Made by a program: the position numbers and the translations under genes. A model generated the notes under the pieces. That model did no database searches. It was given only the letters and a program-made list of their open reading frames with translations, and was not told the origin of the DNA. DNA of 64,000 bases from Ustulina deusta (lineage: Eukaryota; Ascomycota; Sordariomycetes; Xylariales; Xylariaceae): assembly GCA_023159155.1 (NCBI GenBank), contig JAJNNX010000017.1, positions 744,001-808,000 on the forward strand. Direction: 5' to 3'. Shown one piece after another: positions 25,478 to 35,532 of this stretch (its first letter is position 1; each line of letters begins with the position of its first letter).

Positions 25478-27330
25478 TATTATTATTATTGTTATAATTC
25501 TTTTTTTATTAATTTATAAGTAGTATAGCTTTAATAGTGTTTTAGCTAGCAATTTTTTTTATATATTCTTTTTGCTATATTTTTATTAAAGCGAATTAAA
25601 AGGTTGTTTTTTTTATAAGTTTTTTTTTTATAGGTTTTCTAATAGTAATAAAATAATTTGTTTAAAAAAAAATAAAAACAAAGTTAATATAGTTCTTTTT
25701 TAAACTTAAAAAAAACCTTATTATTAAAAAGGGGTTTTTAATAGTAAAGTTTTTTAGATCTAGATCTTTAAAATCGGAGCAAATACTATAAAATCTTGTA
25801 ACAAAAATTAAAACCAAGCTTTTAGTAGCTAGTAAAATATTTTTTTTTTTATATAGTAGGTTTTAAAAAGCTAAACTTTTAACTAGCTTAACTTTTTTAT
25901 TAATTAGCTTTTATATATTAGTTATTATAACTTTTTTATTTTTATTATTAAACTTTACTTATTATTTTATTAATAGTTTTTAAATATTTTTTTTATAATA
26001 GCTATAAATATAGCTTTTAATTTTTTATTAAGTAATTTTTTATTAAGTAATTTTTTAAGCTTTTTATATTTTATATAAATTAAAGCTTATTAATATATTA
26101 GGGATTTTAATTAGTTTATTTTTTTTTTATTTTTTAAATAAAAAACTAGCATATTTTATAACATATATATAGTTTTTTATTTATTTTTTAAACTTAAAAT
26201 ATTTAGCTAAAAAATTAAGCATAATAATATTTTAAAAAGTAGTTACTTTAAAATTATTACTTATTTTAATAGCTATTATATTTTTTAAATATTAGCTAAT
26301 AAAATAAATTATTTAAAATAAATTTTAATAAAATATTATTTAATAAAGTTAAACTTGGTATAAAATTATTAAAGTTAAAATTAAATAATATTTTAATTAT
26401 TTTAAATATAAGTTGCTTTAAAATAAAAATATTAAATATACTAGATTTAGATTCTAATATAAATAATTAAATAATAACTTTAAATCTAAATAGGTTTATT
26501 TTATTAATATTTTTTAATATAAATATAAAAAAAACTTTATATAGTAAAAATAATAATAAAAGATTTAGAAATATAATTAGTAAAAAAAGAGTTTTTAGCT
26601 AATAGTTATAATTTAAAAAGTTTTTATAAAAAAAACATATTTTCTGTTTGTTTTTAAGTTTTTATATAAAATATAAAAAGTTTTTCTTATTAAAAAATTA
26701 GTAATAAATTAGTAAAATAAGTAGTTAAGTTTTAAAGTTATATTTTATAGTAATTTTTTAAATATTTATAAACAAGCTTGGTTTAAAACTTAAATAAGTT
26801 TTTAATTTAGTTCTAAATATTTAAAATATTATTTATTATTTTTTTTAGCTTAGTTTTAATTAAATTTCCGATTGTTAAAAAAACGTTAGCTTATCTAGTA
26901 TTCTAAATAATTTATACTTTTATATAACAAACACTAAAATAGATCGATTTTTATTTTTTATTAATAATTAATAATAAGCTATAAATATTATTAATAATAA
27001 TAATAATAATTATTAAAAATATAAATATAATAAAAATTATTTATTAGATTTAATAAGTGCGGTATATTTTGTTAATTATATAATTAATATATTAGGGCAT
27101 TTATAGCAAAGTAGGTGGCTACTACTAAAATATAGTATTCCTACTAAGGTATTATTTTTAATATTACTATTAGTTTTTAGCTTAATAGAAATAGTAGCAG
27201 CTATGTTTAAATATTATAAAATAATTTAAATAATAGTAAGTAAAGTAATAATTATTATTAGTTAATTATAAAGGATAATTATAAAATAATTTATAAATAT
27301 TATAAGTTATAAGTTTCCGGGCTTATAACT
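23385..27330 (-). other. Decayed 5' part of the copia-like element (gag to integrase)
   Basis: AT-rich remnant on the far side of the gypsy insertion. A minus-strand stretch around 24700-24500 (KSPIDYI...LFKSLLLILLFKLI) loosely fits the start of a fungal copia integrase. Nothing else is legible. It contains a long ATT/TTA repeat near 25432-25491. Confidence 0.5.
25432..25491. repeat. ATT/TTA trinucleotide microsatellite
   Basis: About twenty near-perfect TTA/ATT units with one TTACTA interruption, within the decayed copia element. It may mark a former repetitive codon tract or simply slippage in AT-rich DNA. Confidence 0.85.
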
Positions 27331-27490
27331 AGTTAAAAATAAATATATATAATAGGTGTACAGTATTGTATATTGCATTAAGGAACAAGTCTAGGTACAG
27401 TTGGATGAGGTGGTACCTCTACAATATATAGTGGATGCGTGTGGGGCGTAGTACCCAGCCATCTTCTTTACCTGCCTCCCGATTTCCATA
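27331..27490 (-). repeat. Copia-like LTR, right copy (5' LTR)
   Basis: 160 bp pairing with 7703-7862. The first 20 bases are A/T-converted; from 27351 to the end it is unmutated relative to its partner, followed by the target duplication TGTAT (27491-27495). Confidence 0.85.
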
Positions 27491-28766
27491 TGTATTGATC
27501 CCAGTATTCGGCCTCAGTCTCGTTGAGCCGCCATATGTCATTCCAAACCCAGCCACCTGGCTTATCAACGACAAGCACGACGCTTCGGCGTTTTTTGAGG
27601 CCTCTACAAGCCACGTATTCATTCTTGCACTGTTTGCTCTGGAATTAGCATCTTTCTCCGATGAGACGCATAGTCAGTCAATAATAGTGGGCGACCTTAG
27701 TTGAAGTATCCGTTTCTTGGAGATTCAAAGATTTACTAATTGGCGACTTGGGGGAATTTGTCTTACCTCCTCGATCTCCAGCCGTTCCCACGCCATTGCC
27801 TTCTCGGCAATGGTGGAAATATTCGAAACTACCGGAGATGAAGGGTCTTTATAATCAGTTCTGTTGATTGGGCTACCATACTTATACTGATAAGCCCAGG
27901 GCATATCAGATACACCTATATTGTCATTATCGGCGCTGTACTCTGTGATTGTACTGTCGTCAACAGATACCAAGCCTGGGATGGCCAAGCTGGAGCCTGG
28001 TGGGTAGAAGTCCCCGCCGTGTAAGAATTGCTCTGTGGCAATGGTCAGGTGGAAGTCGGATTCACGACTATCAACCTCGAAGACCGCGGAGTTGAATAGC
28101 AAGTGGATAGGGATGGAACTCAAGAGAAAAGAGATCCAGGACCACGTCTTGAATCGCGACACGCGAAATGCGTTGCGCACGGAAGGGACACCAATTCCCA
28201 GCCAAGAGGACTTGAAGTGAGCATTGTCAACCTCCTGTCTTGTCGGCGCATTTAGAACCTGCATGAAAAAGTTGCTGGATGCAAGCCTAGATGGAAATTG
28301 GTGTCAGTCAAACGTATGGAATACTCACGGTCTTCCTCGACGGTAATTCGACCGCAGCATCATGACAGAGACCAAGTACTCTATCCACAAGAGAGCCGCC
28401 TAATCATGACCATGGTAGAACCAGCGCGACCGTGGGACAGGAGCTACGAATAACATACTGCGACATAGGAACGTAGTTAGCCAAAGGTCCGAAGGCGACG
28501 AAGGCTAGACTCACCACTAAAGTGGATGCAACATTGATAAGTAAATGCAGCGCAAGATTGCGCGCCGCCACCTTGCCGCCGTCGCAGTCGGCGGCGTAAA
28601 AGAACACGGGTTTCAATGAGCCGCGCGCCAGAACCACAATGACCAATACAGTCAACGCGACCGACGAGACGAGCAGGACCGCACAGTTGACCTTAGCCGA
28701 TTGCCTCCATCCTGTCACGGCAGGGCTTTTCTCCAAACCGAAGAACGACTTCGCTCGCATGTGCAT
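27491..28766 (-). pseudogene. DUF6536-type fungal membrane protein, 5' part (split by transposons)
   Basis: N-terminal half of the gene continued at 5618-7702. ATG at 28766-28764. Exon 1 (28766-28515) carries the hallmarks GWRQSAKVNC, a hydrophobic helix, FFYAADCDGG and LALHLLINVASTLV. Exon 28286-27767 begins LASSNFFMQVLNAPTR and contains SSWLGIGVPSVRNAFRVSR and SIPIHLLFNSAVFEV. Exon 27638-27491 reads CKNEYVACRGLKKRRSVVLV and ends ...EYWDQY inside a Met codon at the insertion site. The gap 28514-28287 is problematic: direct splicing shifts the frame by one base. A 71-base mini-exon (28399-28329) with proper splice signals keeps frame, and then the whole coding sequence totals 907 codons plus a stop. 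That exon adds about 24 residues the family normally lacks, so either it is real or a one-base lesion exists there. Confidence 0.8.
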
Positions 28767-29699
28767 TTGTATGATGATCGCGCAATGTCTCGTCGCATTC
28801 TATAGGCATGCCATGACGCAGAGAAGGAAATAGCTAAAATGTTGGTGTTGTAAACAGAGGAAAGAGAAATTGTAGAGACAAGTCAAATACTCCATACGTA
28901 GCAAGAGATCTACAATCCCTGTTCAGCCTTTGAGAGGCTCAGCTGCTAGCATAATCTAAAATAAGATCATACTAACCTATATTGAGCCCCAAAACCTACC
29001 ATCAGAATCAAGCGAGCCAGTTACCATGCGAGGCAATCTACAATCATCTTTCCCTACACCAACATAATAGTAAGATTCAGGGGGTTGTTTTAAGATTTTA
29101 AAAGTTCCCGATTAGCCAGTTATATCTGCTTGGCGAAGCGGAGGAATACATGTCGGGGTTTTACGTGTACAATATAGCGTCTTCTTCCATTGCATCATCC
29201 TTGGCGGTACTCTACCCTGGTTTTCAACTCCCGCGGCCAATACTTCGAGTCGTGAACGGTAGCTAGACAAGCTTGAAGGTGGTTTTCAACATGCGCCTAT
29301 TCTTCGAACCGATCTTGATGCCCCTTACTTCTGTTCGCCAGCTCGCGTCCGTCACCCAGGAGATGATATGGTTGCGTTGCCTCTTCCTTGAGCATCTCGA
29401 GAATTAGGCCGAATGTAGTCAGTGTAATAGAGATAATACTCTGTCGTATTGGAGTCCGCTGCGTCTCTCAATCAAGGCACAGACATAATTCAAATATTCT
29501 AGCTCTTGACTACCTCCCTCCCCCCCAATAGCGATACTCTATCTCTGAATAAGCTTGTATGTTGCCTTAAGGTAGCACAGCGGCTAAAGGCATTCAGGGG
29601 TGTGTTTCCGGCCAGTATCCGACTTCAGGGCAGATACCAAATACCCCAGCCGGGTGAATCATCGACCGGGAATTGAAGTGGTAATATCATATTTATCAA
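28767..29699. other. Intergenic region between two minus-strand genes
   Basis: No gene seen. It holds the presumed promoter of the split DUF6536 gene on its left and the 3' side of the HET pseudogene on its right. Confidence 0.5.
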
Positions 29700-32043
29700 C
29701 TAAATCATATAAACAGTCTGTTTATCAGTCTCAAAGTTCCTCATTCCCTCGCCATTCATGAATTTATCCAAGTAGCAATCGCCAAGCAACTCGTGGCAGG
29801 GCTGCATCCCAATCCGGGCACGTGCCGCATGCCTACATAACGCAGTACGAAGGGTGTCTTGCCGCCGGGAAAGACGAAGATGCGATCTTTGTGTGGGTAG
29901 GTAAGCCCGGCTATGGGTGGGCCGAGACCTAGATGACCTTGGTGCTTACGAACAATTTCCTGCTCGCGGTAGAGATCTTGACTGCATATCCAATATTACC
30001 GACGGCGGATTCACCAACAGCGTCGTCAGCGCTGTTGTTGATAAGTGGCGGGAGTCCTGTTTCGAGTTCATTAAGGCCCTGTGCCCGGCACCAGAGATTA
30101 TACGCGGCCACTTCGCCCTGTGTATTAGGAGCTGATGTCGACGCTTTCCGAATTCGTCTAAGTGGCGCCTTAAAGTCCTCCTGCATTATCACTTTCTGCT
30201 GGGTCATGATAGTATCACCACATAATGTACGCCAGAATCGATCCTCCCAGGGAATACTACCACTCTTAGTTTCACCTTCAGCCATTTCCTTATAGATGTC
30301 CCTTGTAAACTTATACCACTCTTGCATGACAGATCCCTGGGACCTTTCACCCCTGTAAAGCATTGCCAAATATGTGTTTGCGATCGTATCGACAAGATAG
30401 CCTTCGAGCACCAAGATATTTTCCCCAATCACCGAAAGAGAGGCCCTGCGTCCCGCGCAGGCGTCGTAGTATGGGAGCTGTTTTAAATATCTGTCGAGCG
30501 ACCCGGCGAACTTCATTGTCTGTGAGAAGTCGGGTACCCAGGATGGCAGACTTAGGTCAAGGTTACGAGACACAAAGCCTGGTTGAGAGTTGATGTCGAG
30601 GGATGCACTGAACTCTATGATGCTGAATACCGCTTTCGTGAAAACTTTCTCAAAGCTCACCCCGGGGCTGTAATCAGGGATTATGAGCTCCTTCACAGGT
30701 TGTCCGGTACTAGCAGAATGCCCCTATAGGAGAGACAGGATCCCATAGATCATGTCCCTTGGATCCGTAGCCTCACGATGACGAAAGGTCCACAGAAGAG
30801 ATTCCGGCCTAAAGAGGGATGAAACGTGTGATGGATCATCTAGGTCACCCAGAACTTCAGGAAGATTAAAGTCCTCACGGTGACAGTGTTGATGCAAAGT
30901 GAGGCAGGGCAGCACGGTGTCCACCAGATCGTTCAGCACTATATGACTCCGGGTCAGTAATTGCCTTTCGAGTGCAATCTGGAGAGGTTCGAAGCCGTTG
31001 GAAGCTTTCAAAACATGAAAATGGCGTGAAAAGGCGTGTTTCTACTCTGAAAGTAGACAGAGCAGTATGCATATAGTGCCGAGAATTACTCACTGTCATT
31101 TACCCCGGGTACATGAGCGCAACAGTTCGTCCTATGTTTCTGGAAGTTCGAAATGCCTGTAAGAAAGCGCCTCCATGGGATTCGAGCTGGTCCATATAAC
31201 AATTCCGATTTCCGTGGCAGAATGCACTCTTGTACCGTCCAGATTCGAGACCACCATGGTCGGGTAGCAAGCCAATGCAGAGCGTGGCGAGTATTCGTTC
31301 GGAATGCAGCTAATGCGTCATCCGGCTCGCACTGAAGATGTACTATCCAGTTAAGGTGCGATCCTAAGCCAAGTAACGCCAAAAGACAACCAACTTGATA
31401 GAAGCTGTCCGCCTCTAAGGTAAGCTTGCCAGCTTCGTCTACCTCTCCCGGGTCGAATTTTGGGTCCCAATGCTCTGGCCGTGTCCGGGTTATTTTGAAA
31501 TCATATTCACCCGGCGTTAGTTTTACCTCGGGCATTGAACTTCGCTCTTTGGTAATGTTGAGATGGGGCAAACGAGCAGAAATTTTGTTCAAGATGTCGC
31601 CCGACATCTTCAATAGACGTGCGACTTCATCGTCTTGGTCTTTACTAACAACTGGCTGTGGCTCATCGGGTTGTTCGCCTAGCCACAAGAGCCCATTGGC
31701 AGTTTGACTATATATACCCCCCATCAGCTGCACTTGGTGACGTTTCTCTTCGGTATCTTTCTGGTTGATGCAGACCGCGTCGACCCATAGTGTTCTCTTG
31801 TCCTCGTGACTCTCGGTGTCCCGAATTATACGTAGGATAAAGCCTGATTATATTGTGAGCAGAATCTTGATAATAATGGTATGCGCGTCATCTTGGCGAG
31901 CGCACCTCGTACTTCGGCTTGTCATTGAGAGAGACTACGTCGAGCTTGCACTTGATCTTATCATTCCATTCCCCATTCAATAATGTTAAGAGGCGAATCT
32001 CCTGCTTTGACGGGTTTAAGGGGGTGTACTTCAGGGCTGCCAT
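29700..32043 (-). pseudogene. Second HET-domain protein, broken
   Basis: Begins at ATG 32043-32041 (MAALKYTPLNPSKQEIRLL). After an intron at 31905-31844 it reads EALSYV, the first HET motif, and hits TAA at once. The sequence then resumes in another frame at IIRDTESHEDKRTLWVDAVC, so roughly 25-30 codons are missing: an internal deletion through the ALSYVWG motif. The second half of the HET domain is intact (VDAVCINQKDTEEKRHQVQL, RPWWSRIWTVQE). An intron near 31102-31040 probably joins HVPG to KHAFSRHFHVLKAS. An in-frame TAG at 30726-30724 separates MIYGILSLL from GHSASTGQPVKELIIPDYS; CAG-to-TAG fits RIP. Frame changes near 29990 and 29820 precede LGLGPPIAGL, DRIFVFPGGKTPFVLR and finally HELLGDCYLDKFMNGEG, the usual family ending, with a stop at 29702-29700. 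Clearly non-functional. Confidence 0.85.
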
Positions 32044-32112
32044 TTTCAATAGATGTAGGTCTTCGAACAGAAGCTGGGATTCATTTTTGCATGCGGAGAA
32101 TTTGATATCCAA

Positions 32113-32733
32113 AACTATCGAACTGCACTTGTGTCTCTTATGATGTCCGGATAGCTGGCGGCTAGGCCCCTATGTGCGATCATTGGTGTACCTCTGATTT
32201 TCAAGAAACCGTCGTTTTCAGCTAGACAATCCCCCGCAGAATCTTGCATGCGATTGGCGTATCGGCTCATTCGCTGTGGGAGATCTCATTGCGGCAGGCA
32301 ACACAACACCTTCCCAAATCCCCAATATGGGATTTGCAAAATTGAATAGCTTGATTTCGATTCTTCACAATCAAAGCCTCTAAAACGAACTGAGAACTCC
32401 AAATATTTACAAGTAGGAGTGTTGCCTTAGGCACCTATCCTAGGTACCTATACACGGAACTACCTAGGGTATCTGGCTAGTGTGGGTCGTTACAAGCTGC
32501 CTACGGCTGTCTTACAGTGCCCATTCATGTAGCCATCGATGGGCTGACTTAGAAGGATCCACACCTACCTCTTCCGACCTACCTACTTCCTACCTAATGT
32601 ACCTAGGTAGGTACATCAGGTACCCAGGCACCTGGTATACAACTAACAGCTAGATACCGACAGCGCTGGTCTGTGGTTCCAGCAGAACCTTACCTAGTAA
32701 GTAACCTTATAATACTCCAGTAAATAAACTATC
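32113..32733. promoter_or_regulatory. Divergent upstream region with TAGGTACCTA-type palindromes
   Basis: Separates the minus-strand HET pseudogene from the plus-strand peptidase. The part at 32420-32640 is dense in CCTAGG/GGTACC palindromic units (for example TCCTAGGTACCTAT and TGTACCTAGGTAGGTAC). These could be a promoter element or a common low-copy intergenic motif of this genome. No TATA box is clear. Confidence 0.35.
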
Positions 32734-34097
32734 ATGAACGACGTCTTCTTTAAACTCTTATTCCTTGGCTTGTCCGCCTCGCAAGTCTCCGCTTCACTGC
32801 GTGTAGACTCGCAGGTAGTTCTGGGTTCGCCGGATTCTGCCGGCAACGATATTCCTGTCCATGCAGTCGATGATGCGATCCTTGCGGCCCTCGACGCCCA
32901 TCCCGACCCAGTCGACGCGCTCACTTCCCTCCGACCCGAGCTTGCAGGCGAGCTCGCTGAGCCGCGGCTCCTCCACGTCTTTGGCCACGACACGCCGCAA
33001 TGGATGACCGAGGGCGACAAGTTGCGCCTTCGCCGGAAGGGCCGCAAGTTCAAGGACATCACCGATTATCAGGAAGACGTGGGCGCCTCGTGGGCAGGTC
33101 AGGCTCACCTCCCGAAATTAGCCCACCAGTCACTTGTGAAGCCACTTTTCCCCAAGATCTCGACTGACAATATGCGCGACGTCCTGACACACCTGACCGG
33201 CTTCTACAACCGCTACTACGGCGATGTCTACGGCGAGCAGAGCGCCCAATGGCTGCACGACCACGTCGCCGGCATCATCAAGACCGCGCCCTTCCACACC
33301 CACATCTCCCTCGAGTACTTTACTCATCCGTTCCCGCAGTCGTCCATCATTGCCCGTTTCGAGCCCAAGGTCCGCAACTCCTCCCTCCCCTTGACTATCA
33401 TCGGCGCCCACCAGGACTCGGCCAACTATCTCTTCCCCTTGCTACCTGCCCCTGGCGCTGACGACGATGGCTCCGGCACTGTCAGCATTCTCGAAGCCTT
33501 CCGCGTCCTCGCCCAGTCTGGCTTTGTTCCCAAGAATGGACCTGTCGAGTTCCACTGGTATGCCGCCGAAGAGGGGGGGTTGCTTGGCAGTCAAGCTATC
33601 GCGCGCGACAAGAAACAACAGGGGGCCAATATTGGCGCGATGCTCGAGTTTGACATGACGGCCTACGTCTCAAGAAACTCGACTTCTGAGTCCATTGGCA
33701 TGATCAAGACAGATGCCGACGACGCATTAACCGCCTGGGTCGCCTCATTGGGCAAGGAATATATCTCAATTCCTACCGAGGTTTACGGCCTGTTCCCAGG
33801 AGCCGGCTCCGACTACATGTCATTCACCCAGAACGGATTTCCATCGGCATTTGCATCTGAGGGCAACCCGCTGTCTAACGGTCGCTTCCCGGGAGATTAT
33901 GACCCTTATGTGCACACTGCCAAGGACACCATGGATGTTGACGATGAGCTTGGATACTTCTCATTCGATGTATGTTTCAACGCTCTATTTAGGACGGGAG
34001 TGCTGCTAACACCTATTTATAGCATATGGCGAGGTTTTCTGAGCTTGCTATCGCATTTATCATCGAACAGGCTGGCTGGGACAATACCTGGCGGTAA
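32734..34097 (+). CDS. Secreted M28-family (leucine) aminopeptidase
   Basis: A zinc aminopeptidase that removes N-terminal residues from peptides outside the cell or in the vacuole. Exons 32734-33969 and 34023-34097 (intron GTATGT...TAG, 53 bases), 436 residues. Using the intron replaces a non-homologous read-through tail with HMARFSELAIAFIIEQAGW, typical of the family. An N-terminal signal peptide (about residues 1-20, ending VSA) is followed by a propeptide. Zinc-ligand and catalytic motifs are in order: GAHQDS (His226), GADDDGSG (Asp about 243), AAEEGG (Glu279/280), EFDM (Asp307) and YVHTAKD. Length and motif order fit fungal M28E leucine aminopeptidases. All key residues are present, so it is probably active. 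The substrate is inferred from the family. Confidence 0.92.
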
Positions 34098-35532
34098 AGA
34101 CTCGAATAAATCACATGCACATATTTTCGATTAGATCAACTCAAGCCCCGATACCAGTGCTATCAGAGTTTGCTCGGTAGTTGAAGCTTGTATTCCACAT
34201 TGCTATATATATGCGGGTGTTATGGTTGTGGAATAGAAAATGTTCACACGTCGGGCCTGGCAGTAGACATGAAACTCAGCCGCCTTCTGGATAGATACTT
34301 TCCCAAACACCTAGCTTTTCACCCTATCTCCGTGATAATCGTAAGAGCGGATACGCGATTAGGTCTTATCCACCCAACATTGTTGCCAGGTTCCTTGCCA
34401 TTGTTCAGCTTCATCGATACCAGCGCAACTATAGCCCAAGCATGCCATTAATGCTAGCCAATAGCTAGCGATGAGCATGAGGGCCTATTTATTCTCGATC
34501 GAATATGAAAGTGAGACTGGTTTGCATAGGATCCCGCATTACCTACATCACAATACTTGTCTTGACGGAACGAAGCATGAGTGACAGGGAATGCCTAACT
34601 CCATACACGGTGTGCTCGAAATGTTGTGTCTAATCGCGATCGAAGTAGTAGATGAGCTCACTGACAAAAGAGAAGTAACAGCCTCTATACTCTGGGTCGC
34701 TGCGGCCCCTCGTTGAGTTCTACTTTAAGACACCTCAGCTGACTACTAGTCTCGCATGAAATCCTATTCAGAGTTAGTTAACTCTCCCTATCCGCCATGA
34801 ATGGCAATTCATCACCGTAGCCCGGGACGATCCGCTTGTCGATCAAAGTTAACCCATACAAGCGCAGCATGCTATTGGTTTACAGACCAGCGCACTATTT
34901 ACGCTACATCTCTAGGTAGCATGCCGTAGATATGCGTACGTCAAGAGCTCTCTGCGATCCACTTGCACATCATGCCACTGCTTGTTCAACTCCCTCTTGC
35001 AAGATTCATATATCTGATACCAGTCTCAAATACTGAGAGGCTGCATCTTGTGACCATACACCAGACAAAAACGCGCACATTTCATCGAAAGTGTCCCGAC
35101 TCACGAACAAGGTATGTCTGATGCAATAAGTGCGGTTCTCACGACCTCTAAGTACTGACTATATGTATTCATATTCTTACTTAGTAAAACAGACAGTAGT
35201 TTCCAACAAGGCGGTTGTGGGTAGGTATATTGTACGTAAATCGTTACTACCTCTAGCAACTTAGCATCGTGAATCACCGAGTTGCTCGATATTGCATCTA
35301 TCTATCTTGGGCTAGCTTGCCATTGTTGATCTCTACACTAACCTATGACATCGGTGGCAGTATCCATAGTGCTGGTATGCCGATCATAAAATGTAAAAGT
35401 TACCTAGAACTTCTCATGGTGATTACAGTAAGTCTCACTTTCGCCTACACCTTGATCCGCAAAACAGCGCATTAATCGGTTGTTGCTCAACAATATTGTT
35501 TGCTTCAATTTGTGGTCAAAATATTGTTCAAT
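34098..35532. other. Intergenic region
   Basis: No gene recognised. Small frames (for example 34188-34451 and 35269-35475) have no homology that I can see. The second lies just upstream of the DUF2235 gene and looks like chance sequence in the leader. Confidence 0.5.

Larger units (their letters stand above)
7703..27490 (-). mobile_element. Ty1/copia-like LTR retrotransposon (outermost of three nested)
   Basis: A minus-strand element with 160-bp direct LTRs (7703-7862, 27331-27490) and a 5-bp target duplication. It is interrupted at 10693-23379 by a gypsy element; without that insert it is about 7.1 kb. Decayed copia reverse transcriptase reads on the minus strand from about 10520 to 9900: LISYKVIF, then KTAFLY, then LNKVFYGLKQAF, then VIYINNLLIVG, matching the order of copia pol. 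The part at 23385-27330 should hold gag and integrase; a weak integrase-like stretch reads around 24700-24500. The whole is extremely AT-rich with stops throughout, so it is inactive. The domain order agrees with the split: integrase side right of the insert and reverse transcriptase left. A further undetected insertion is possible, because 7.1 kb is long for short LTRs. Confidence 0.85.

Noticed and set aside
7702..27490. The flanking 160-bp direct repeat taken as a duplicated piece of the host gene's intron and exon
   Set aside because: At first the right copy seemed to continue the exon through a GTAAAG donor. A matching TGTAT on each outer side and a continuous reading frame after removal show the repeat is the LTR pair.
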